Shown: in pieces, positions 10,013 to 19,171 of the stretch | Position numbering within the stretch: position 1 is the stretch's first letter | How the letters are laid out: each line of letters opens with the position of its first letter | DNA from: Paenarthrobacter sp. | GTDB lineage: Bacteria; Actinomycetota; Actinomycetes; Actinomycetales; Micrococcaceae | Direction: 5' to 3' | NCBI GenBank assembly: GCA_031179305.1 | Contig: JAPSHX010000002.1 | Coordinates: forward strand, 124,001-188,000 | Length of the DNA stretch: 64,000 bases | Position numbers and translations under genes: made by a program | Notes under the pieces: model-generated | Databases searched by the model: none | The model's input: only the letters and a program-made list of their open reading frames with translations | Told to the model about the DNA's origin: nothing

Positions 10013-10908
10013 GCTCCGACGCTACTCCCGGCAGCCGTGCTTGTGCCACTTGGGCCAGTGGATTCCTCCACAAACGGGGTGCTACCCACAACAACGTCAT
10101 TCGCAGCATTGTTTGACCACTGAGAGAACGAGCCTGGATAGAGCGCTGCTCGGTATCCGGCGATCTCCAAGGCAGCAATCTCATGGGAGGCTGTGACGCC
10201 GGACCCGCAATAAACAGCCACGTGGGACGACTGGTCCAGGCCCAACTCCTCAAAACGCCTCCGCAGTTCCTCCCTGGGAAGGAACGTGCCGTCGGCTGAG
10301 ATGTTTCCCGTGGTCGGCGCGCTGACCGCACCCGGAATGTGCCCGGCCCTGGGGTCAATCGGTTCTACCTCACCCCTGTACCTCTCCCCTGCCCGGGCAT
10401 CCAGCAACACACCGTTGCGGTGCCACTGTGCCGCCTCCTGCTCGGTGATGGCCGGCATGAGGCCTTCACCCAACGTGACATTTCCGACGGCGGGACTCAC
10501 CTCACCGGATTCCACTGGGTAACCAGCGGCACGCCAAGCGGCGAGGCCGCCGTCGAGCAGGTACACCGAGGCAAAGCCAGCGTTCCGCAGCATCCACCAA
10601 ACGCGTGCGGCGGCCATGCTGCCGCTGTTGTCGTACGCGACCACCGTGTCGCCGTGGTTAATTCCCCACTTTCGAGCGGATTCCTGAAAACGGTCCGGAC
10701 TTGGCAGGGGGTGGCGGCCCAGTCCGGGTTGTGCGTGATCTGCCAGCTCTGTGGGGAGGTCCACGAAAACGGCGCCCGGAAGATGGGCGCCCAGATATTC
10801 AAGGCGCCCGTCAGTGCGGCCCAGAACCCATCGGACGTCGAGGAGTACGGTCCGCCGCCCGGTTTCGAGTCGCTGGTGCAGTTCTGACGCACTTATCAAC
10901 GTGGCCAT
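10009..10908 (-). CDS. Sulfurtransferase (thiosulfate/3-mercaptopyruvate, tandem rhodanese)
   Basis: Two rhodanese domains; active-site loop VAVYCGSGVTASHEI. Confidence 0.92.
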   Translation of the reverse strand: MATLISASELHQRLETGRRTVLLDVRWVLGRTDGRLEYLGAHLPGAVFVDLPTELADHAQPGLGRHPLPSPDRFQESARKWGINHGDTVVAYDNSGSMAAARVWWMLRNAGFASVYLLDGGLAAWRAAGYPVESGEVSPAVGNVTLGEGLMPAITEQEAAQWHRNGVLLDARAGERYRGEVEPIDPRAGHIPGAVSAPTTGNISADGTFLPREELRRRFEELGLDQSSHVAVYCGSGVTASHEIAALEIAGYRAALYPGSFSQWSNNAANDVVVGSTPFVEESTGPSGTSTAAGSSVGA

Positions 10909-10990
10909 GGGTCTCCTTCGTTCTGGCGGCTGGTCTTCCTGCAGGGGTTTCGTTGCTGCCCGTGCCCGAATTCCAGCCTAGGCTTATCCG

Positions 10991-12073
10991 GTGAGCAATT
11001 CGTGTATTCAGGACAGGGCATGGGCCAGCGAGGCCATCCGTAAGATCGAGGCCGAGAATAACCGCTCCGCCGACACCCACCTTTATGCGGTCCCACTCCC
11101 GGACCACTGGGGAGTCCAGCTGTACCTGAAAGACGAGTCAACCCACAGATCCGGCAGCCTCAAGCACCGTCTGGCGCGATCCTTGTTCCTATATGGCCTG
11201 GTCAACGGTTGGATCACCGAAGGGACCACCATCGTGGAAGCCTCCAGCGGCAGCACGGCTGTATCAGAGGCTTACTTCGCCCGGCTCATCAGCTTGCCTT
11301 TCATCGCAGTCATGACAAAGACCACCAGTCCCGAAAAGGTCGCCCTGATCGAGGAGTTCGGTGGCGCTTGCCTGCTGGTGGACCATGCCTCGGAGGTTTA
11401 CGCCGTAGCCGAAGAGACTGCCAGGACGTCCGGCGGCTACTATATGGACCAATTTACGTTTGCTGAGCGGGCAACGGACTGGCGGGGCAATAACAACATC
11501 GCCGAGTCGATTTTCGAACAACTGTCATTGGAAGAGCATCCGGTTCCGGAATGGATCGTTGTAGGCGCCGGCACAGGCGGAACCAGCGCCACCATCGGCC
11601 GTTACCTGCGGTACAACCGATACAACACCCGCCTGGCCGTAGTGGATCCCGAAAACTCTGCCTTCTACCCCGCGTGGCGGGACGGAGACGCAGCCGCCGC
11701 CACTGGCCTTCCGTCCAGGATTGAGGGCATCGGCAGGCCTCGGTCTGAGCCCAGCTTCGTGCCGGCGGTTATCGACCACATGATCCAAGTGCCCGACGCC
11801 GCGTCCGTTGCCGCCATGAGGCACCTCCGGAAGCTCACCGGCTTACATGCCGGGCCCTCAACCGGGACCAACCTGTGGGGAGTTTGGCAGTTGGTTGCCG
11901 GGATGGTGGCTGAAGGCCGGAAAGGCAGTGTCGTTTCCCTGATGTGCGACGCCGGCGACCGTTATGCGGGAAGCTACAACGATGACGCGTGGCTGGCCGC
12001 GCACGGACTGGACCCGGCGCCGCACGAAGCCATACTTGAGAACTTCCACAGCACAGGAGTGTGGACCGGCTAG
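10991..12073 (+). CDS. PLP-dependent cysteine synthase-fold enzyme, Cds1-like (L-cysteine desulfhydrase candidate)
   Basis: [19 protein letters not shown] lysine motif, [27 protein letters not shown] start at 10991. Confidence 0.85.
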   Translation: MSNSCIQDRAWASEAIRKIEAENNRSADTHLYAVPLPDHWGVQLYLKDESTHRSGSLKHRLARSLFLYGLVNGWITEGTTIVEASSGSTAVSEAYFARLISLPFIAVMTKTTSPEKVALIEEFGGACLLVDHASEVYAVAEETARTSGGYYMDQFTFAERATDWRGNNNIAESIFEQLSLEEHPVPEWIVVGAGTGGTSATIGRYLRYNRYNTRLAVVDPENSAFYPAWRDGDAAAATGLPSRIEGIGRPRSEPSFVPAVIDHMIQVPDAASVAAMRHLRKLTGLHAGPSTGTNLWGVWQLVAGMVAEGRKGSVVSLMCDAGDRYAGSYNDDAWLAAHGLDPAPHEAILENFHSTGVWTG

Positions 12074-12723
12074 ACCTCCACGGACTCCCCTGGCGCCAGT
12101 CGCGCGTAAGTGGTTCCGTAGCGGGCCCCGATCCGTGTGACATGCCCCTCGACGATCCCCCGGCCCAGTTCGTTGAGCAGCCCGTCATGGACAGGAAATG
12201 CCTTTGGAGCACGTACGGAAATGACGAAGTCCACAACCTCTCCCACCTTGGACCACGGGGCGTGGATGGGGACAAGAAGGGTTTGGACGCTGATTCCGTC
12301 AGGGACCACGAACGAGTCCCCGGGGTGGAAGACGTTGTCATCCACCAGGTAGCCGATGTTCGCTACCACCGGAATCTGGGCGTGGATGACGGCATGTTGC
12401 CCACCGTAAGTCCGGATGTTGAAACCTGCCGCTTGAAGGCCGGAGTTGGGTTCCACGGTATGCACGCGGTGGGCGACATCCCCGTTTTCCCTCAGTGCAG
12501 CTGCCACCCCGGCTGGGGCGTGGACCTCCAGCGTAGTGTTGCTCCGCAGGGCTGCCGTCACCGCAGGGCGGTCAATGTGGTCATTGTGCTCGTGAGTAAC
12601 AAGTACGGCGTTGGCTCCGCTCAACGCTTCCTCTGACTCGGAGAAAGTCCCGGGATCGATCACCAGGACCTTTCCCTCCTTCTCCAGCCGAACACAGGCA
12701 TGCGTGTACTTGGTGAGCTTCAT
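12070..12723 (-). CDS. MBL-fold metallo-hydrolase (UlaG/RNase Z-like)
   Basis: [36 protein letters not shown] metal motif. Confidence 0.9.
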   Translation of the reverse strand: MKLTKYTHACVRLEKEGKVLVIDPGTFSESEEALSGANAVLVTHEHNDHIDRPAVTAALRSNTTLEVHAPAGVAAALRENGDVAHRVHTVEPNSGLQAAGFNIRTYGGQHAVIHAQIPVVANIGYLVDDNVFHPGDSFVVPDGISVQTLLVPIHAPWSKVGEVVDFVISVRAPKAFPVHDGLLNELGRGIVEGHVTRIGARYGTTYARLAPGESVEV

Positions 12724-12817
12724 GGAGACAGCCTATGGCCGCCCGCTGACAGTTTCCAAGGTTCGCCTACTGGTAAAATTAGGCTTTGCCAGCATCCCCA
12801 GGGAAGTGAGTCTTTCA

Positions 12818-13285
12818 ATGCCACAAGGCACCAGTCCCGCCACGACCGGCCATGAAGCGCCGGCCACCAGCGGCGTCAAGGAGCAGCGCGTCACCAAGCA
12901 ACGCTTGGCCGTCAGCGCTGCCCTGGATGAATTGGATGACTTCGTCAGCACCCAGGAGCTGTACCGACTTCTGCAGAACAAGGGCATTTCGGTGTCCTTG
13001 GCCACTGCCTACCGCATTCTGCAGTCCCTGGCGGACGACGGACTCATTGATGTCCTCCGAAACGGAGACGGCGAAGCCGTCTATCGTCGTTGTGCAGTCA
13101 CCGGGCACCACCATCACCTGCTGTGCCGCAACTGCGGCAAAGCAGAAGAAGTGGAAGCACCCGCCGTCGAGACTTGGGCTGCCCGTACGGCAACTGAACA
13201 TGGCTTCACCGAGGTGGCCCACACCGTGGAGATCTTCGGACTGTGCCCGGAGTGCACGGCCAAGAAGGCAGCAGGCAAGCTCTAG
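12818..13285 (+). CDS. zur: Fur family regulator, Zur-like
   Basis: Fur-type winged helix (STQELYRLLQNKGISVSLATAYRILQSL), CRNC...CPEC zinc ligands, HHHH region; adjacent to znuBCA. ATG at 12818 chosen over the longer ORF. Confidence 0.85.
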   Translation: MPQGTSPATTGHEAPATSGVKEQRVTKQRLAVSAALDELDDFVSTQELYRLLQNKGISVSLATAYRILQSLADDGLIDVLRNGDGEAVYRRCAVTGHHHHLLCRNCGKAEEVEAPAVETWAARTATEHGFTEVAHTVEIFGLCPECTAKKAAGKL

Positions 13286-14172
13286 AGCGCACCCGCTGGT
13301 TGGTCACGCGACACCCGGCCGTTGAGGCCCTTGTTGGCGCGTACCCTGCCGATGATCCGGCACACCACGTAGATCAAGAAGGACAACGTGGTGACGTAAG
13401 GGCTGATGGGAATGCGGCTGCCCAAGGCCAGGAGAATACCGCCCACAGTGGCCGTCATCGCGAAGAGAACACTCAGCAGCACTACCAACCGCGGTGACGT
13501 GGTGACCCGCAGTGCAGCAGCCGCAGGGGTAATGAGCAGGGCAAGCACCAACAGCGCGCCAACAATCTGGATGGACAGGGCTACGCTGACGCCCAGAAGA
13601 ACCATGAAGCCGATGGCCAGGCCACGGACAGGGACACCCCTGGCTTCAGCCATCTCCGGGTCAACGCTGGCAAAGCTCAGTGGTCGCCAAATCGCCACGA
13701 GTGCCGCCATCACCACCACTGCGGTGCCGGCCAAGACCTGCAGTTGCACCGTATCCACGGACACAATCTGTCCAGTCAGCAGGCCGAACTTGTTCGCCGC
13801 GCGCCCCTCATAAAGGGCGAGGAACAGGATACCCAAACCGAGACCGAACGGCATGATCACACCGATGATTGAGTTCTTGTCCCGAGCCCGGACTCCCATG
13901 AAACCCAGAATCACTGCCGCGGCCACCGAGCCGATCAAGGAACCGAAGATGATGTCGGCGCCAATCAGCAAGGCAAACGCCGCGCCGGCGAAGGACAGCT
14001 CGGAGATGCCGTGGACAGCGAAGGCAAGGTCCCGCTTCATTACGAAGGTGCCAACCAGTCCACCCAGGAAGCCGAGAACGGCTCCCGCCCAGATGGAATT
14101 TTGGACCAGGACCAGCAACTCACCGTAGTTCTCGAAGTTGAAAATGGTCTGCAGGATGCTCTCAAAGTCCAT
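13282..14172 (-). CDS. znuB: Zinc/manganese ABC transporter permease
   Basis: ABC-3 family multi-TM protein (MKRDLAFAVHGISELSFAGAAFALLIG); operon with ATPase and SBP. Confidence 0.9.
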   Translation of the reverse strand: MDFESILQTIFNFENYGELLVLVQNSIWAGAVLGFLGGLVGTFVMKRDLAFAVHGISELSFAGAAFALLIGADIIFGSLIGSVAAAVILGFMGVRARDKNSIIGVIMPFGLGLGILFLALYEGRAANKFGLLTGQIVSVDTVQLQVLAGTAVVVMAALVAIWRPLSFASVDPEMAEARGVPVRGLAIGFMVLLGVSVALSIQIVGALLVLALLITPAAAALRVTTSPRLVVLLSVLFAMTATVGGILLALGSRIPISPYVTTLSFLIYVVCRIIGRVRANKGLNGRVSRDQPAGAL

Positions 14173-15006
14173 CTAGAACTCCTCCATAGTGGTGGCGTGG
14201 GCATCTTCATGGAAGTGCGTGGTTGCGTCTGGAAGTCCGACGACGACGATCCTTCCGTTGGTGTGGATGACCTCCACATGGCTGTCGTACAGCTCGGAAA
14301 GAACCTCCGTGGTCATGACCTCTTGAGGCGTCCCTACACGGAACTGGCCGCCGGCAAGGTAAAGTACCCGGTCCACGTAGTCGATTACAGGGTTGATCTC
14401 GTGGGTCACGAAGACCACGGCACTGTTTCGATCGTGGCATTGCTTGTTGATCAGTGAACTGACGCCCTGCTGATGATGCAGGTCCAACGAGAGCAGCGGC
14501 TCATCACACAGGAGGACCTGGGGCTCAGTGGCCAGTGCCTGCGCTACCCTGAGGCGTTGTTGCTCGCCACCGGATAACTGCCCCACCGGCACCTTGGCGT
14601 AGTCAGTTGCGCCAACTTGCTCCAACAACTCTTCGATTCGCTGGTTGACCTTGCCGGATGCGAATCGCATTCCCCAGCGGTGGCCATCGATCCCCAGCCC
14701 AACCAGGTCGCGTGCCCGCAACGGCGTATCCGCCGCAAAGGACTTTTGCTGAGGTATGTACCCAATACGTTTACTGCCGCGTTCCACGGGGTGGCCGCCC
14801 AGCGATACCGTTCCGGAATGCAGCTCCTGCAGGCCCAGAAGGACTTTCAGGAAGCTTGTTTTGCCGCTGCCGTTGGGTCCAAGAACGGCAAAGAACTCTC
14901 CGGGGTGGATGTCCAGGTCCAGATCCCGCCAGAGTGTCCTCTTGCCGAACTGCAGGCTCGCTCCGCGGAGGCTCACTACCGGTGTCAAAAGTTGTCCTCG
15001 ATCCAT
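14173..15006 (-). CDS. znuC: Zinc ABC transporter ATP-binding protein
   Basis: Walker A GPNGSGKTS, signature [16 protein letters not shown], Walker B LLCDEPLLSLD. Confidence 0.9.
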   Translation of the reverse strand: MDRGQLLTPVVSLRGASLQFGKRTLWRDLDLDIHPGEFFAVLGPNGSGKTSFLKVLLGLQELHSGTVSLGGHPVERGSKRIGYIPQQKSFAADTPLRARDLVGLGIDGHRWGMRFASGKVNQRIEELLEQVGATDYAKVPVGQLSGGEQQRLRVAQALATEPQVLLCDEPLLSLDLHHQQGVSSLINKQCHDRNSAVVFVTHEINPVIDYVDRVLYLAGGQFRVGTPQEVMTTEVLSELYDSHVEVIHTNGRIVVVGLPDATTHFHEDAHATTMEEF

Positions 15007-15143
15007 ACGCTCCGGGAGAAACGCAATAGTTGTGCGCCGCTGGTGTCCGCGGCTTTGCTGATGACAGGCAAAGGCCCCGCAGGCATCCTGAATATCTTAG
15101 GACGCTAACGGGGCTCTTCACTGCACGTTGATACTCGGGAACG

Positions 15144-16166
15144 CTACTTCTTGAGTGCCGCCGAAATGGCTTCGACGTTGTCCGCCATCCACTGAAGGTA
15201 GTCCTTGCCGTCAGGAAGCGTTTCGGTGAAGTTCACAACCGGCACCCCGGCGTTCTCGGCCGCCCGCTTGACGGACTCAGTCTGTGGCCCCTCCGTCTGC
15301 TGGTTATACGCGAGGAGACGAACAGATTTGGCACTGACGAGGTCGGTGGTTTCCTTCAGCACAGCGGGAGGGACATCCGTCTCCTCCTCGATGGCGGCGC
15401 TGTAAGCTTCCGGCGTCTTATTTTCCAGGCCGGCCGCCTCCAGGAGGTACAGGGGAACGGGTTCGGTCACAGCAACGGGTGCATGCTCGTTGCCGGCCTT
15501 GATGTCGCCGAGCTTGCCGGTTAGTTCAGATAGTTTTGCTTTGAAGGAATCCGCGTTCGTGGTGAATGTCGAGGCAGATCCTGCATCCAGGCTGCCCAAC
15601 TTTTCGGCAACGGCGTCGGCGAGCTTGCCCATGGCGTCCAGGCTGTACCAGACGTGCTCATTGAACTCGCCGTGGTCGTGCGCGTGCTCATCTTCGTCTT
15701 GGGCCGCGGCACTACTGGATTCCGTACCGTGGCCTTCTTCCTCGGGCGCCAGTCCTGAGACCTCCACAGCGCTGATCATGTTCTCGTGGCCAACCTCGGT
15801 CTCGTCGGCAATTTTGTGAAGGAAGTCGTCGTACCCTCCCCCGTTCTCCACCACCAGCTTGGCCTTGGAGATCAGCAGCTTGTCCTGTGCAGTGGCTTCA
15901 TAGGAGTGCGGATCCTGGCTGGTCTTGGTGATGATCGCGTTCACGTTGACCTTGTCGCCACCAATGGCCTTGACCACATCCCCATACACGTTGGTGGAGG
16001 TCACCACCTCAATGGCATCAGATGAGGACGGAGCGTTACTCCCGGTTGTACCAGCGCAGGAAGACAACAAAAGTGCGGCAAGACCTGCAGAAGCGGTCAG
16101 GGAAAGTCGGGCGGCGAAACGGCGCACGGAGACCTCGGATCTAGTCAAAATGAGAATCAAACACAA
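15144..16166 (-). CDS. znuA: Zinc ABC transporter substrate-binding lipoprotein
   Basis: Lipobox LLLSSCAG; acidic/His-rich loop DEDEHAHDHGEFNEHVWYS; cluster A-I fold motifs. True start may be internal (MRRFAARLS is encoded with V/M ambiguity). Confidence 0.9.
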   Translation of the reverse strand: MCLILILTRSEVSVRRFAARLSLTASAGLAALLLSSCAGTTGSNAPSSSDAIEVVTSTNVYGDVVKAIGGDKVNVNAIITKTSQDPHSYEATAQDKLLISKAKLVVENGGGYDDFLHKIADETEVGHENMISAVEVSGLAPEEEGHGTESSSAAAQDEDEHAHDHGEFNEHVWYSLDAMGKLADAVAEKLGSLDAGSASTFTTNADSFKAKLSELTGKLGDIKAGNEHAPVAVTEPVPLYLLEAAGLENKTPEAYSAAIEEETDVPPAVLKETTDLVSAKSVRLLAYNQQTEGPQTESVKRAAENAGVPVVNFTETLPDGKDYLQWMADNVEAISAALKK

Positions 16167-16195
16167 TTAGGGGCTTTATCCAGTGTACCTCTAAA

Positions 16196-16210
16196 TGGGA
16201 ATGATTCCTG
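16196..16210. promoter_or_regulatory. Candidate Zur operator upstream of znuA
   Basis: TGGGAATGATTCCTG with perfect 11-bp palindrome GGAATGATTCC (16198-16208), about 30 bp upstream of the znuA start. Confidence 0.55.
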
Positions 16211-16217
16211 TTAGACA

Positions 16218-16253
16218 AGTCTGGCGCCGATGGAGATCCACCGACGCCAGACT
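16218..16253 (-). terminator. Hairpin 3' of CNNM operon, possible terminator
   Basis: AGTCTGGCG...CGCCAGACT with partially paired interior; weak T-tract. Confidence 0.45.
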
Positions 16254-16265
16254 CTGGTTGTCCTG

Positions 16266-17336
16266 CTATTGCACTTGTTGACCACCGTAACGGCGAATGC
16301 CGGTGGCTTGGGTGGCGTCCCGGATTTCGCCCACCAATTGCTCAATGACGTCCTCCAGGAACAAGACGCCTTGAGTCTCACCGCCCGCGCCGACAACACG
16401 TGCCAGGTGTGAACCCGTGCGTTGCATGACAGACATCGCCTGTTCGATCTCGTCATCCGGCGAAAGGTTGGCCAGTGAGCGGATGCGACCCTCGGCAATT
16501 GGGTGCCTTCGTCGCTCGTCGGGAATGGACAGGATGTCCTTCACGTGCAGGTATCCGGCGAGTTCGCCGTCGTCGTCAATCATCGGGAACCGGGAGAACC
16601 CGGTGCGGCGGACCGCTTTTTCAAGGTCCACGGGAGTGGACGCTGTCTTCAGCACCACCAGCTTGTCCAACGGAACCATGATGTGCGAGGCAGTATGCTC
16701 CGAGAACTCCAAAGCGCCGCTCAGCAAACCCGCTTCGTCGTCCACCAGACCATGGCGCGTCGACTCCTGGACGATCGATTGCACTTCCTCCAGCGTGAAC
16801 GAAGAGGAAACCTCGTCTTTGGGTTCAATCTTCATCGACCTAAGGATGTGGTTGGCCAGCCAGTTCAGCGTCCAAATGATCGGGTTCACCACCCGGGCTA
16901 TGAACATCAGCGGTGGGGCCAACAACAGGGCAGCCTTGTCCGCAACGGAAACCGAAATATTCTTAGGCACCATCTCACCAAAGGTGACATGCAGGAAAGT
17001 GACTACCAGCAACGCGATGCCAAAAGCAATGACGTCTGCCAGTTCAACGGGAACACCAACCAGCTCCAAGGGCTCTGCCAGCAAGTGGTGGATTGCGGGC
17101 TCGGCAACTTGGAGAATCAGGAGGGAGCAGACGGTGATACCCAACTGCGCACAGGCGAGCATCAGCGAGACATTTTCCATGGCGCGCAGCGTTGTTTGCG
17201 CTCGCTTGGATCCAGCTTCGGCCAGCGGCTCAATCTGACTTCGACGCGCCGACATGACCGCGAACTCTGCACCCACGAAGAAGGCGTTGCCTATCAGAAG
17301 CACCACGAGCCAGACGATTCCTGCCCAGTCACTCAT
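16266..17336 (-). CDS. CNNM/CorC-type hemolysin family transporter (DUF21 + CBS)
   Basis: N-terminal DUF21 TM region (GNAFFVGAEFAVMSARRSQIEPLA) and CBS pair (HIMVPLDKLVVLK...; GETQGVLFLEDVIEQLVGEIRD). Confidence 0.9.
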   Translation of the reverse strand: MSDWAGIVWLVVLLIGNAFFVGAEFAVMSARRSQIEPLAEAGSKRAQTTLRAMENVSLMLACAQLGITVCSLLILQVAEPAIHHLLAEPLELVGVPVELADVIAFGIALLVVTFLHVTFGEMVPKNISVSVADKAALLLAPPLMFIARVVNPIIWTLNWLANHILRSMKIEPKDEVSSSFTLEEVQSIVQESTRHGLVDDEAGLLSGALEFSEHTASHIMVPLDKLVVLKTASTPVDLEKAVRRTGFSRFPMIDDDGELAGYLHVKDILSIPDERRRHPIAEGRIRSLANLSPDDEIEQAMSVMQRTGSHLARVVGAGGETQGVLFLEDVIEQLVGEIRDATQATGIRRYGGQQVQ

Positions 17337-18685
17337 ACGGCACCTGCTTCGTGACGCGTGCTTCCGGAGTCCACGGATGACGATTCGTCTGTCTCGACGT
17401 GATGGAAACAGATCCTGTCGATCCTTCGACCGTCCATTCGGGTCACCGTCAGTTTCCCACCCACAGTGTTCACCACATCGCCTGTCCTGGCGATGCGGCC
17501 CAGCTGGCTCATGACGTAACCACCCACAGTCTCGTAGGCGGATTCATCTGGAACAGTGAGGTTGGGGATCTGCTCGGACACTTCATCCGGCCGCAGCAAG
17601 CCTGGAAAGTACCAGTCGCCGGATGCGCTCTGCAGCACTCCCGGCCGGATTTTGTCATGTTCGTCGGAGACTTCGCCGACGATCTCTTCCACAAGGTCTT
17701 CCAGGGTGGTGATTCCCGCGGTGCCGCCGTATTCATCGAGCACGACGGCTAGCTGGAGGTTGCCTTCACGCAGTTCAGACAGGAGTGCATCCAGATGGAT
17801 AGTCTCCGGTACCTGCAGGACATCGGTCATGATCGCGCCTGCCTCAAGCTTGGCCCGACGCTCCGCGGGGACAGCAACGGCTTTCTTGACGTGAACCACT
17901 CCGCGGATGTCGTCCGTGGAGTCCCCGATGACAGGGAAACGGGAGTATCCGGTTCGCCGCGCTGCGTCCAGGACGTCGGAAACCGGCTGATCGGCGTCGA
18001 TCGTTTCCATGCGGATGCGGGGGGTCATGACGTCCGCCGCCGTGCGCCCGGAAAAGTTCAAGGTGCGGGCAACGAAGTTGGCCGTCCCGGCATCCAGCGT
18101 GCCCAGCTCGGCCGAGCGCCGCACCAAGGATGCAAGCTCTGCAGGGGTCCTTGCCCCCGAGATCTCTTCCTTCGCTTCGAGACCGAACAGGTTCAGCACC
18201 TTGTTCGAGAAACCATTGAGCACCACGATGGCCGGTTTGAAAACGGCCGTGAACATCAGCTGGGGCCGCGCGAGGCGTTTACCCAAAGGGAAAGCGAGGG
18301 CAATGGCCATGTTCTTCGGGACCAACTCACCCAGAAGCATCGACAACAACGTGGCAAACGCCATGGCAACAATCAGCGCGACCGAATGCGCTACCTCAGG
18401 ACCGAGGCCCAGCACGCCGAGTGGCCCAACGAGCAACCGCCCGACAGAGGGCTCCATCACGAATCCTGTCAACAGAGTTGTCAGTGTGATGCCAAGTTGG
18501 CAACTGGAGAGCTGCGTGGAGAGCGATTTGAGGCACTTCAGCAGCGGCGCGGCAGCGTGATCGCCGTTATCGACCGCCCGCTGAACGCTTGCCTGATCCA
18601 AGGCAACAAGGGAAAACTCAACTGCTACAAAGAAGCCGGTGCCCAGAATGAGGGCAAAGCCGGCAAGGAGAAGAATCCATTCCAC
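17333..18685 (-). CDS. CNNM/CorC-type hemolysin family transporter (DUF21 + CBS + CorC_HlyC)
   Basis: FFVAVEFSLVALDQASVQRAV, DVMTPRIRMETI, DEYGGTAGITTLEDLVEEIVGEVSDE; overlaps next gene by 4 bp. Confidence 0.92.
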   Translation of the reverse strand: MEWILLLAGFALILGTGFFVAVEFSLVALDQASVQRAVDNGDHAAAPLLKCLKSLSTQLSSCQLGITLTTLLTGFVMEPSVGRLLVGPLGVLGLGPEVAHSVALIVAMAFATLLSMLLGELVPKNMAIALAFPLGKRLARPQLMFTAVFKPAIVVLNGFSNKVLNLFGLEAKEEISGARTPAELASLVRRSAELGTLDAGTANFVARTLNFSGRTAADVMTPRIRMETIDADQPVSDVLDAARRTGYSRFPVIGDSTDDIRGVVHVKKAVAVPAERRAKLEAGAIMTDVLQVPETIHLDALLSELREGNLQLAVVLDEYGGTAGITTLEDLVEEIVGEVSDEHDKIRPGVLQSASGDWYFPGLLRPDEVSEQIPNLTVPDESAYETVGGYVMSQLGRIARTGDVVNTVGGKLTVTRMDGRRIDRICFHHVETDESSSVDSGSTRHEAGAV

Positions 18686-19171
18686 TTAGCGCATCACTCC
18701 AAGAGTGGGCACGTGCAATGGGGGTAAGGCCCCTGACCCCGGGATTCGCCCCGGTGGAGGCTGGTCGGGTCCCGCGGACGCATGGTCTGCGGCACCACCG
18801 GCTGTGAGCGCCGGCGAGTGATGGGCATGTGAACGGGTGTTGCCGGCTCGACGGGCACGCTGCGCGGGGTTGCCAGATTGGCTCCCCCGACAGTTCCCAG
18901 GCCGGCACCTAGATTTACTGTCCATAAGAATTTCAGTCTACAGTCCGCCGACCAGGGACGCCTCGCTGGCAACCGGTACGCTTCGAAGACGAAGCGAAGG
19001 TGCATTAAGTCTGCCGCAACATGATTTAGGTCACCACTATTGGCAGTTAACCAACGATCCTAACTAGACTGACATGGGTCTGAGTTCGCGGGACCCGGAC
19101 CCTGGCCCATCGTTGTGGAGAGCATCTGTGGCCAGCGGGAAAACAACACTCATGGAAGAGGCGTATTTCAA

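Noticed and set aside
15080-15130. Imperfect GCCCCG...CGGGGC stem between znuA and znuC considered as a terminator or attenuator
   Set aside because: Stem has several mismatches and no convincing T-tract; evidence too weak to call.
16503-17354. 283-aa and 273-aa plus-strand ORFs antisense to the CNNM gene
   Set aside because: Composition typical of shadow ORFs; the minus strand encodes a convincing CNNM/CBS protein.
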